64,000 nucleotides of DNA, from the NCBI GenBank assembly GCA_963971285.1, contig OZ020261.1, positions 744,001-808,000 on the forward strand. The letters are read 5' to 3'. This stretch comes from Astropecten irregularis. Lineage: Eukaryota > Echinodermata > Asteroidea > Paxillosida > Astropectinidae. The number at the start of each line of letters is the position of its first letter. Positions within the stretch are counted from its first letter, which is position 1. This document shows, piece after piece, positions 51,701 to 61,200 of the stretch. Made by a program: the position numbers and the translations under genes. The notes under the pieces were generated by a model. The model did no database searches and was not told where the DNA came from. It was given only the letters and a program-made list of their open reading frames with translations.

Positions 51701-53810
51701 CCTCGGCCGTTTTGCAGGAACGTTATCGCTTACATGGAGCGGGATTATCAGAGATGATTCCGTGGGAGTGTCAAGGTGTATCGTGAAGGGAATTTCAGCT
51801 GGACTTGTCGGGGATTCAATAGGTCTTTTGGAGGGTGATTTACGGGTTGATCTCGGTGTCTTTGGAGGAGTTTCAAAACTGAAATCTACAAATAAAATAC
51901 ACAAGCAAAATAAAACATTACAAGAGATAATGGCAATTTGGCATGGTTTACATGTATAGAGGAACGCTACAATAACAAACACCACTATACCAAACATTTG
52001 GCTATACCGAACATCATCCTTGGCACCCCATTTTTATGTACACATGTATCTAGGTATGCTGAATACTGTTCACTATAACGAATGAGCACTATAAAGAACA
52101 ATTTCTGTGCATCTTGTCGCATTCATTATAATGGCGTTCCACTGTACTGTACATTAACTTTAACTGGCTGGTAGTGGTTAAAGCTTGTTGAGTAACCAGT
52201 ATTTTTGTTTTTAGTGCAAATGCCATGTTCAACCCTTACCCACCTAACCACACATCCAAACTTTCACACAGAATTTTACATGTACGTGTGGTATCCTGAA
52301 TACCACAATACAGTGTTGTTTGTGTGGTAATGCATGTTTTATGATCCAGTCCTCCAGTGGAGACTTTGGTAATGTGTTGCAAGCAGCTCTTGTCTTGTGT
52401 GTTAGGTGTGGAGGGTTTAGGATTCAACATGGAAACACAGAATTCCATGTTATCGGATCGACAGTAGTGTGAAAACGTGGATGGTAATTTCAGCCTCCGT
52501 ACATACGTATGACGGACATTAGACCCTTCTTCCAGGGGGAAGTAATACATGACTTGGCATGGTGCTCCAGCTGTTGTACTTACTTGGTGAATTCCCATGC
52601 CTGCTTGTTGTAGCTGCAGAATGTGAGCTTGTCACTTGTTCCTCCGGCTCAAAAGTGAAACTTCCGATCGGTAGCTGTGGAGACGGGGCCCTTCGACTGA
52701 CTGGGGACAGATCGGCGTAGGTCACCCTCGGGCGTGGTCGAAGTGTCCGTCGTTCAAACGCTCCAAGATTCCATATGTCTTCGACATTCGTATTGCCGTG
52801 AGAATCAACAGCTATATGGAGGACAAGGATGAAAAGGAAACTGAATTAATTCCCTGACTCCATAGTGCATCATTTTTCGTTCTTAATCATAAATGTTTGA
52901 CATAAACACATAGGCCTAGTAGGCCCTAAAAAAGGGTCAGAAGCATTTGGTTATTAATTATGATGCATAATCAACTTCACATTTTGCATCTCATTTCTGA
53001 ATAGATTAGGGGGCGAGTTGGCCAGGGGGCGAGTCGGTCAGGGGCGAATCGGCCAGGAGGCGAGTTGGAAAGGGGCGAGTCGGTCAGGGGGCGAGTTGGG
53101 GAGGGGGCGAGTCGGTAAGGGGCGAGTCGTTAAGCGGCGAGTCGGCTATTTTTATAGGGGCGAGTTGACTTGTAATCTTAGTAGGCACTATTCCACTAAT
53201 TTACAGCCCCATTTGACTTGTCCACAAACACATACCAACATGATCAGGCGCCGATTTCATAAAACTTACGACGCGTCGCAGAGTTAAGACGCACCCTTTC
53301 TCTAACGTTATTGACTCATCTTATAGATGCAACGTGTCGCAGCTAGGACCAGTTGCAAATCGAGTTGCGACGCGTCGCAGAACTTTGTGAAATCAGCCCC
53401 GGACCAAGTTAGCCTTCAAATTTTCAATTCAACTTGAGTCTAATGATAGGGGCCTAGTCCTATCACTGTTCATGATCCGATGTCTGACATGTCTGAGTGA
53501 TGGCGAAAGATGTCGTATTTTGCCCTGACAAAGTACGCTGGCTTTCTACTAAGCCCCCAACTTGAGGAGGGAAAACACACGCACAGGACAACCAGAACTT
53601 CCAGAAGTAGACATTGCATTAGCTGCACCAACTTTGGAAAGAAGCTGCACGCTATTATTTGCATGAATGCATTGTCGGCTTCTTTATTCAGTATCGTACG
53701 TTTTCCATTTTATAACGAAGGCGAAGCAACAAACCTGGATGTGTGACGGCTATCTCCCGCAAAACATCCCGTGAATATCCCACATTTGTCTCAGGAACGG
53801 ACCCCTCCAT
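48664..53810 (-). CDS. Cut8/Sts1-like nuclear proteasome tether; seven exons
   Basis: Complement of join(48664-48739, 49317-49439, 50211-50314, 50965-51126, 51587-51885, 52584-52811, 53735-53810): 1068 nt, 355 aa, all introns GT-AG with matching phases (1, 1, 0, 0, 2, 2). The N-terminal ~165 residues are low-complexity with many SP/TP sites (KTPRSTRKSPSKRPIESPTS). A basic KRPRMLLL precedes a helical core: LSNEQLVEVVERLVEKYPDM, EVLELLPEPDLTHCQERLSE, LSYRQVKVHLLEFK, IWENPSHNKIRGQC. That order matches the Cut8 family, which in yeasts anchors 26S proteasomes in the nucleus. The homology is recognised by motif, not by search. The start is the ATG at 53810. Introns carry two minisatellites and several MITEs. 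Confidence 0.75.
48832..49052. repeat. 21-bp minisatellite in Cut8-like intron 6
   Basis: About ten units of caatgaccaggggcatcaag plus g, with accaagg, tctagg and accaggg variants and one shortened unit (caatgcacgaagg). It is a multiple of 3 and stop-free on the minus strand but lies between exons with good splice sites. Confidence 0.88.
49060..49195. mobile_element. Palindromic MITE, ggggtcaatttcac family, copy 2
   Basis: Inverted orientation relative to 18834-18975: left ccaggggttgatttcacc, right atagggcttcgt and accaccccagg, inner aactcgagttatgat shared with copy 1. In Cut8-like intron 6, directly after the 21-bp minisatellite. Confidence 0.65.
49317..49439 (-). CDS. Cut8-like exon 6
   Basis: Encodes WENPSHNKIRGQCLRSLVVF and CSKALRSCDQGKEWLADNRP. 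Acceptor ttttaatttag, donor gtatgtag, phases 2 and 2. Confidence 0.76.
49779..49905. mobile_element. Small TIR element, aggagggcct family, copy 3 (decayed)
   Basis: tcaggagggcctgacattct, gatcctagtcctgatc and agggcctgacattccgatcc recall the 45320 and 35237 elements; terminal pairing is weak. In Cut8-like intron 5. Confidence 0.45.
50211..50314 (-). CDS. Cut8-like exon 5
   Basis: Encodes KYCIQQGRHLVSCQAWASLV and NYVLLAWQLVNYLP. Acceptor atattcttcaccag, donor gtgagtgt, phases 0 and 2. This frame is not the longest open frame in the region. Confidence 0.75.
50965..51126 (-). CDS. Cut8-like exon 4
   Basis: Encodes EVLELLPEPDLTHCQERLSE to LSYRQVKVHLLEFK. Acceptor ttccctatacag, donor gtaaggga, phase 0 at both ends. 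Confidence 0.78.
51230..51413. mobile_element. pogo/Tigger-like MITE, 184 bp, TA target duplication
   Basis: Terminal cagtggaacgcc and gacattccactg are inverted repeats, flanked by TA on both sides (51228-51229, 51414-51415). The interior has paired ctataacaaac and gtttgttataat. TA duplication plus a CAGTGGAAC end is typical of the pogo branch of Tc1/mariner. In Cut8-like intron 3. Confidence 0.8.
51587..51885 (-). CDS. Cut8-like exon 3
   Basis: Encodes FSFETPPKTPRSTRKS through AKRPRMLLLGDKASLGQQLA to EKYPDMHQ. Acceptor ttttatttgtag, donor gtaagtca, phases 1 and 0. Confidence 0.75.
51957..52144. mobile_element. pogo/Tigger-like MITE, second copy
   Basis: Shares ttggctataccgaacatcat and ccttggcaccc with the 51230 copy and ends ggcgttccactg-ta. 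The left terminus is mutated (agaggaacgc). In Cut8-like intron 2. Confidence 0.72.
52283..52402. repeat. Dispersed repeat, second copy (see 15625)
   Basis: tcctgaataccacaatacag, gtggagactttggtaatgtg and cagctcttgtcttgtg match 15625-15790 in order. In Cut8-like intron 2. Confidence 0.55.
52584..52811 (-). CDS. Cut8-like exon 2
   Basis: Encodes VDSHGNTNVEDIWNLGAFER through RVTYADLSPVSRRAPSPQLP to SRHGNSP. Acceptor tgtcctccatatag, donor gtaagtac, phases 1 and 1. Confidence 0.7.
53010..53170. repeat. G-rich 16-18 bp minisatellite in Cut8-like intron 1
   Basis: About ten units of ggggcgagtcggtcag with one- to two-base length variation and cgagttgg/cgagtcgg alternation. The regular G4 runs on the plus strand could form G-quadruplexes. 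Confidence 0.85.
53245..53402. mobile_element. Palindromic element with cgacgcgtcgca core
   Basis: Left caggcgccgatttcat and right gtgaaatcagccccgg pair loosely; gacgcgtcgcag occurs near both ends and is self-complementary (gcgacgcgtcgc). Resembles the ggggtcaatttcac group in its terminal gatttca. In Cut8-like intron 1. Confidence 0.55.
53735..53810 (-). CDS. Cut8-like exon 1
   Basis: Encodes MEGSVPETNVGYSRDVLREI and AVTHP. Donor gtttgttg, phase 1. The weakest exon, because no domain supports it, but the frame and phase fit exon 2. Confidence 0.6.
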
Positions 53811-54307
53811 GTCTCCACAAAGCTACACTCTCCAAGATGAACGATGCCTGCTTAATTTGGACATAAAATTACATAATTTCGTGAGTTTCTTTCAGACCAA
53901 ACTTGTCCACGTCCACGAATCGTCTGCTTGTTGTTGCCGTAAATACCCCGCGTAAAATGCAAATCAGCCGAGCGGGAGTTTACGCCAAGTTGTTTGATTG
54001 GCCGAAAGAATTTTCTTATGAATATGCATTAGATTACCATTTCAGCATTTTGTGCATTAAAACATTTTTATCGTTCTTTTCGAAAACGAAGATTGTTAGA
54101 AAATATATGAAATTGAAAAATCTAATTAATAATATTTGAATTTTTCTTTAATTCCACAAAATAGCGCCACAAAGGCCATTTTTGGTGTACAACTAGTTTA
54201 TAATTATATTGATTAATTTCTTCCTAACAATCTGATTGGTCAATTTCATGTGTTTGGTTTTAAAGATGGCGGCCCCCATGGAAGTTTGAAAGAGGTGAGA
54301 AACACCA
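53811..54307. other. Upstream flank of the Cut8-like gene up to the satellite
   Basis: Presumed promoter side of the minus-strand gene. An aagatggcggc YY1-like motif lies at 54264-54274, close to the array boundary. No gene seen. Confidence 0.4.
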
Positions 54308-54774
54308 GGGTGCAGACCAGTAAATAAATTCCCATAGGCTCCCACGCAAAATGGCCAATTTCAAAAAAATATTAAAAATACTCAGAAGTTTCTGAGGCAA
54401 TCGACCAATACGGCAAAATAAAGGTGAAAACTTCAATTTTCATTTTCTTTTCTATTTTCTATAGGTTAACCGATGACTTTTTGCGCAAAGTACATTCAAA
54501 GAAAAATACCCCTAAAATGGCCGAATTGACCGGTGCCAGACCAAAAATAGTACCCCTCCACTACAGGGAAAAAATAGAGCGAATTTAGGGCCTGATTTCA
54601 TCCAAACGGCTCAGAGGTGAAAGTCCAAACTCTGGTGATCGGGTTCCATCCATTTTGTCTACAAGACTTACCACGTAGGGCTCACCAGATGCTTTAAGAG
54701 AAAAGATTTTGAGGGTATACAAAAAATTAATGAGCTCCGCGGACTGATTTGGGCCTATTTACTGGTCTGCACCC
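54308..54774. mobile_element. TIR element forming the left third of each satellite unit (first copy)
   Basis: gggtgcagaccagtaaata at 54308 and its perfect 19-base complement ending at 54774 are terminal inverted repeats around about 430 bp of non-coding sequence. The first copy starts exactly at the array's left edge, and its left flank differs from that of all later copies. Confidence 0.75.
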
Positions 54775-55110
54775 TTTATAGTGCATAAAGTATTTTATTT
54801 TCTTATAAAACCACCCTTAAGACAAAGGGAAGTGTTCACTGACCATGAATCCGCAAAAAAAATTGAACAAAATTGAACCCTTTTCGAAATACAGGCCAAT
54901 CTTGGAGGAGGGGCGGCCATTTTGTTTATGCAGTTTTAGCACGGTATCCATTATGTAATGCATCCATGGATCGATATGTGCATCGCAGTTCCTTTTTTAA
55001 TATTACAAGTCTTCAAAGTAAGCAAGGAGCAATCGTTGAATGCTTCAAGATTGTTGAGTTCACAGCCAGGGGTTGTGACGGGTGGCCAGGGCTATGCGAC
55101 AATTTATTTC

Positions 55111-55240
55111 GGGGGGGGGGGGGGGGGAACAAGAAGGCTAACAAGAATTGGTCCAGCAAGTGGACTCTAGCTAGGGTTAGGCTCGCATAGGGTTAGGTTC
55201 GCTAGGGTTAGGTTCGCTAGGGTTAGGGCAACTAGGGTTG
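55111..55240. repeat. G17 tract and telomere-like TAGGGTT cluster (first unit)
   Basis: A 17-base G run at 55111-55127 is followed 44 bp later by five TAGGGTT motifs, mostly spaced by aggttcgc or aggctcgca (55171-55240). It recurs in every 1509-bp unit. TTAGGG is the telomere repeat of deuterostomes, but here it is interrupted, so this is telomere-like rather than telomeric. Confidence 0.8.
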
Positions 55241-58200
55241 GACTATTTTTGAGGACTCTTCGCATCTTGTTTGCAAGACTGATGTTTTTATAATTTTTTT
55301 CCCCGGTTTTTGGGATAGTTGACTGACTTGGGGGTCAAAGAAAAGGTGTTTGATAAAGCAAACGCGCAACAATATCACTGGCCAAAAGTTGCTATCCTCG
55401 TCACGGGTAACCCTCTTTGCTATGCTCTTTTGTCTTTGCATGAATATAAAGAACTTCACTAAAAAGGCTGAAAACATGCACAAACAAATGAAAATCCTAA
55501 CCCATATTTGTTTTGCCGAAATAATTCAAACTCAGTCCACTCCAAAGCGAAAATACAGTTATTTACGCAGGGGAATCCCCAAGCATTTACACGCACGCGC
55601 GTTGACTATGGCAAACATGGCCGCCGTATGCTTTATTTCGGAAAAATCTAATTTATGGTAATTTTAGTGGATTTAAAAGGAAACTAATAGTTGAAAACGA
55701 CATGTCAGATAGTGCAAAAGTTGTGTCCGTCAATATTTTCTGCCTACAGTTCACTTTAGCGACATTTAAAGGGCAAAATTGCAACGGCATGCCGCCATCT
55801 TGGATTTCGCTATATAGGGTGCAGACCAGTAAATAAATTCCCATAGGCTCCCACGCAAAATGGCCAATTTCAAAAAAATATTAAAAATACTCAGAAGTTT
55901 CTGAGGCAATCGACCAATACGGCAAAATAAAGGTGAAAACTTCAATTTTCATTTTCTTTTCTATTTTCTATAGGTTAACCGATGACTTTTTGCGCAAAGT
56001 ACATTCAAAGAAAAATACCCCTAAAATGGCCGAATTGACCGGTGCCAGACCAAAAATAGTACCCCTCCACTACAGGGAAAAAATAGAGCGAATTTAGGGC
56101 CTGATTTCATCCAAACGGCTCAGAGGTGAAAGTCCAAACTCTGGTGATCGGGTTCCATCCATTTTGTCTACAAGACTTACCACGTAGGGCTCACCAGATG
56201 CTTTAAGAGAAAAGATTTTGAGGGTATACAAAAAATTAATGAGCTCCGCGGACTGATTTGGGCCTATTTACTGGTCTGCACCCTTTATAGTGCATAAAGT
56301 ATTTTATTTTCTTATAAAACCACCCTTAAGACAAAGGGAAGTGTTCACTGACCATGAATCCGCAAAAAAAATTGAACAAAATTGAACCCTTTTCGAAATA
56401 CAGGCCAATCTTGGAGGAGGGGCGGCCATTTTGTTTATGCAGTTTTAGCACGGTATCCATTATGTAATGCATCCATGGATCGATATGTGCATCGCAGTTC
56501 CTTTTTTAATATTACAAGTCTTCAAAGTAAGCAAGGAGCAATCGTTGAATGCTTCAAGATTGTTGAGTTCACAGCCAGGGGTTGTGACGGGTGGCCAGGG
56601 CTATGCGACAATTTATTTCGGGGGGGGGGGGGGGGGAACAAGAAGGCTAACAAGAATTGGTCCAGCAAGTGGACTCTAGCTAGGGTTAGGCTCGCATAGG
56701 GTTAGGTTCGCTAGGGTTAGGTTCGCTAGGGTTAGGGCAACTAGGGTTGGACTATTTTTGAGGACTCTTCGCATCTTGTTTGCAAGACTGATGTTTTTAT
56801 AATTTTTTTCCCCGGTTTTTGGGATAGTTGACTGACTTGGGGGTCAAAGAAAAGGTGTTTGATAAAGCAAACGCGCAACAATATCACTGGCCAAAAGTTG
56901 CTATCCTCGTCACGGGTAACCCTCTTTGCTATGCTCTTTTGTCTTTGCATGAATATAAAGAACTTCACTAAAAAGGCTGAAAACATGCACAAACAAATGA
57001 AAATCCTAACCCATATTTGTTTTGCCGAAATAATTCAAACTCAGTCCACTCCAAAGCGAAAATACAGTTATTTACGCAGGGGAATCCCCAAGCATTTACA
57101 CGCACGCGCGTTGACTATGGCAAACATGGCCGCCGTATGCTTTATTTCGGAAAAATCTAATTTATGGTAATTTTAGTGGATTTAAAAGGAAACTAATAGT
57201 TGAAAACGACATGTCAGATAGTGCAAAAGTTGTGTCCGTCAATATTTTCTGCCTACAGTTCACTTTAGCGACATTTAAAGGGCAAAATTGCAACGGCATG
57301 CCGCCATCTTGGATTTCGCTATATAGGGTGCAGACCAGTAAATAAATTCCCATAGGCTCCCACGCAAAATGGCCAATTTCAAAAAAATATTAAAAATACT
57401 CAGAAGTTTCTGAGGCAATCGACCAATACGGCAAAATAAAGGTGAAAACTTCAATTTTCATTTTCTTTTCTATTTTCTATAGGTTAACCGATGACTTTTT
57501 GCGCAAAGTACATTCAAAGAAAAATACCCCTAAAATGGCCGAATTGACCGGTGCCAGACCAAAAATAGTACCCCTCCACTACAGGGAAAAAATAGAGCGA
57601 ATTTAGGGCCTGATTTCATCCAAACGGCTCAGAGGTGAAAGTCCAAACTCTGGTGATCGGGTTCCATCCATTTTGTCTACAAGACTTACCACGTAGGGCT
57701 CACCAGATGCTTTAAGAGAAAAGATTTTGAGGGTATACAAAAAATTAATGAGCTCCGCGGACTGATTTGGGCCTATTTACTGGTCTGCACCCTTTATAGT
57801 GCATAAAGTATTTTATTTTCTTATAAAACCACCCTTAAGACAAAGGGAAGTGTTCACTGACCATGAATCCGCAAAAAAAATTGAACAAAATTGAACCCTT
57901 TTCGAAATACAGGCCAATCTTGGAGGAGGGGCGGCCATTTTGTTTATGCAGTTTTAGCACGGTATCCATTATGTAATGCATCCATGGATCGATATGTGCA
58001 TCGCAGTTCCTTTTTTAATATTACAAGTCTTCAAAGTAAGCAAGGAGCAATCGTTGAATGCTTCAAGATTGTTGAGTTCACAGCCAGGGGTTGTGACGGG
58101 TGGCCAGGGCTATGCGACAATTTATTTCGGGGGGGGGGGGGGGGGAACAAGAAGGCTAACAAGAATTGGTCCAGCAAGTGGACTCTAGCTAGGGTTAGGC

Positions 58201-61200
58201 TCGCATAGGGTTAGGTTCGCTAGGGTTAGGTTCGCTAGGGTTAGGGCAACTAGGGTTGGACTATTTTTGAGGACTCTTCGCATCTTGTTTGCAAGACTGA
58301 TGTTTTTATAATTTTTTTCCCCGGTTTTTGGGATAGTTGACTGACTTGGGGGTCAAAGAAAAGGTGTTTGATAAAGCAAACGCGCAACAATATCACTGGC
58401 CAAAAGTTGCTATCCTCGTCACGGGTAACCCTCTTTGCTATGCTCTTTTGTCTTTGCATGAATATAAAGAACTTCACTAAAAAGGCTGAAAACATGCACA
58501 AACAAATGAAAATCCTAACCCATATTTGTTTTGCCGAAATAATTCAAACTCAGTCCACTCCAAAGCGAAAATACAGTTATTTACGCAGGGGAATCCCCAA
58601 GCATTTACACGCACGCGCGTTGACTATGGCAAACATGGCCGCCGTATGCTTTATTTCGGAAAAATCTAATTTATGGTAATTTTAGTGGATTTAAAAGGAA
58701 ACTAATAGTTGAAAACGACATGTCAGATAGTGCAAAAGTTGTGTCCGTCAATATTTTCTGCCTACAGTTCACTTTAGCGACATTTAAAGGGCAAAATTGC
58801 AACGGCATGCCGCCATCTTGGATTTCGCTATATAGGGTGCAGACCAGTAAATAAATTCCCATAGGCTCCCACGCAAAATGGCCAATTTCAAAAAAATATT
58901 AAAAATACTCAGAAGTTTCTGAGGCAATCGACCAATACGGCAAAATAAAGGTGAAAACTTCAATTTTCATTTTCTTTTCTATTTTCTATAGGTTAACCGA
59001 TGACTTTTTGCGCAAAGTACATTCAAAGAAAAATACCCCTAAAATGGCCGAATTGACCGGTGCCAGACCAAAAATAGTACCCCTCCACTACAGGGAAAAA
59101 ATAGAGCGAATTTAGGGCCTGATTTCATCCAAACGGCTCAGAGGTGAAAGTCCAAACTCTGGTGATCGGGTTCCATCCATTTTGTCTACAAGACTTACCA
59201 CGTAGGGCTCACCAGATGCTTTAAGAGAAAAGATTTTGAGGGTATACAAAAAATTAATGAGCTCCGCGGACTGATTTGGGCCTATTTACTGGTCTGCACC
59301 CTTTATAGTGCATAAAGTATTTTATTTTCTTATAAAACCACCCTTAAGACAAAGGGAAGTGTTCACTGACCATGAATCCGCAAAAAAAATTGAACAAAAT
59401 TGAACCCTTTTCGAAATACAGGCCAATCTTGGAGGAGGGGCGGCCATTTTGTTTATGCAGTTTTAGCACGGTATCCATTATGTAATGCATCCATGGATCG
59501 ATATGTGCATCGCAGTTCCTTTTTTAATATTACAAGTCTTCAAAGTAAGCAAGGAGCAATCGTTGAATGCTTCAAGATTGTTGAGTTCACAGCCAGGGGT
59601 TGTGACGGGTGGCCAGGGCTATGCGACAATTTATTTCGGGGGGGGGGGGGGGGGAACAAGAAGGCTAACAAGAATTGGTCCAGCAAGTGGACTCTAGCTA
59701 GGGTTAGGCTCGCATAGGGTTAGGTTCGCTAGGGTTAGGTTCGCTAGGGTTAGGGCAACTAGGGTTGGACTATTTTTGAGGACTCTTCGCATCTTGTTTG
59801 CAAGACTGATGTTTTTATAATTTTTTTCCCCGGTTTTTGGGATAGTTGACTGACTTGGGGGTCAAAGAAAAGGTGTTTGATAAAGCAAACGCGCAACAAT
59901 ATCACTGGCCAAAAGTTGCTATCCTCGTCACGGGTAACCCTCTTTGCTATGCTCTTTTGTCTTTGCATGAATATAAAGAACTTCACTAAAAAGGCTGAAA
60001 ACATGCACAAACAAATGAAAATCCTAACCCATATTTGTTTTGCCGAAATAATTCAAACTCAGTCCACTCCAAAGCGAAAATACAGTTATTTACGCAGGGG
60101 AATCCCCAAGCATTTACACGCACGCGCGTTGACTATGGCAAACATGGCCGCCGTATGCTTTATTTCGGAAAAATCTAATTTATGGTAATTTTAGTGGATT
60201 TAAAAGGAAACTAATAGTTGAAAACGACATGTCAGATAGTGCAAAAGTTGTGTCCGTCAATATTTTCTGCCTACAGTTCACTTTAGCGACATTTAAAGGG
60301 CAAAATTGCAACGGCATGCCGCCATCTTGGATTTCGCTATATAGGGTGCAGACCAGTAAATAAATTCCCATAGGCTCCCACGCAAAATGGCCAATTTCAA
60401 AAAAATATTAAAAATACTCAGAAGTTTCTGAGGCAATCGACCAATACGGCAAAATAAAGGTGAAAACTTCAATTTTCATTTTCTTTTCTATTTTCTATAG
60501 GTTAACCGATGACTTTTTGCGCAAAGTACATTCAAAGAAAAATACCCCTAAAATGGCCGAATTGACCGGTGCCAGACCAAAAATAGTACCCCTCCACTAC
60601 AGGGAAAAAATAGAGCGAATTTAGGGCCTGATTTCATCCAAACGGCTCAGAGGTGAAAGTCCAAACTCTGGTGATCGGGTTCCATCCATTTTGTCTACAA
60701 GACTTACCACGTAGGGCTCACCAGATGCTTTAAGAGAAAAGATTTTGAGGGTATACAAAAAATTAATGAGCTCCGCGGACTGATTTGGGCCTATTTACTG
60801 GTCTGCACCCTTTATAGTGCATAAAGTATTTTATTTTCTTATAAAACCACCCTTAAGACAAAGGGAAGTGTTCACTGACCATGAATCCGCAAAAAAAATT
60901 GAACAAAATTGAACCCTTTTCGAAATACAGGCCAATCTTGGAGGAGGGGCGGCCATTTTGTTTATGCAGTTTTAGCACGGTATCCATTATGTAATGCATC
61001 CATGGATCGATATGTGCATCGCAGTTCCTTTTTTAATATTACAAGTCTTCAAAGTAAGCAAGGAGCAATCGTTGAATGCTTCAAGATTGTTGAGTTCACA
61101 GCCAGGGGTTGTGACGGGTGGCCAGGGCTATGCGACAATTTATTTCGGGGGGGGGGGGGGGGGAACAAGAAGGCTAACAAGAATTGGTCCAGCAAGTGGA

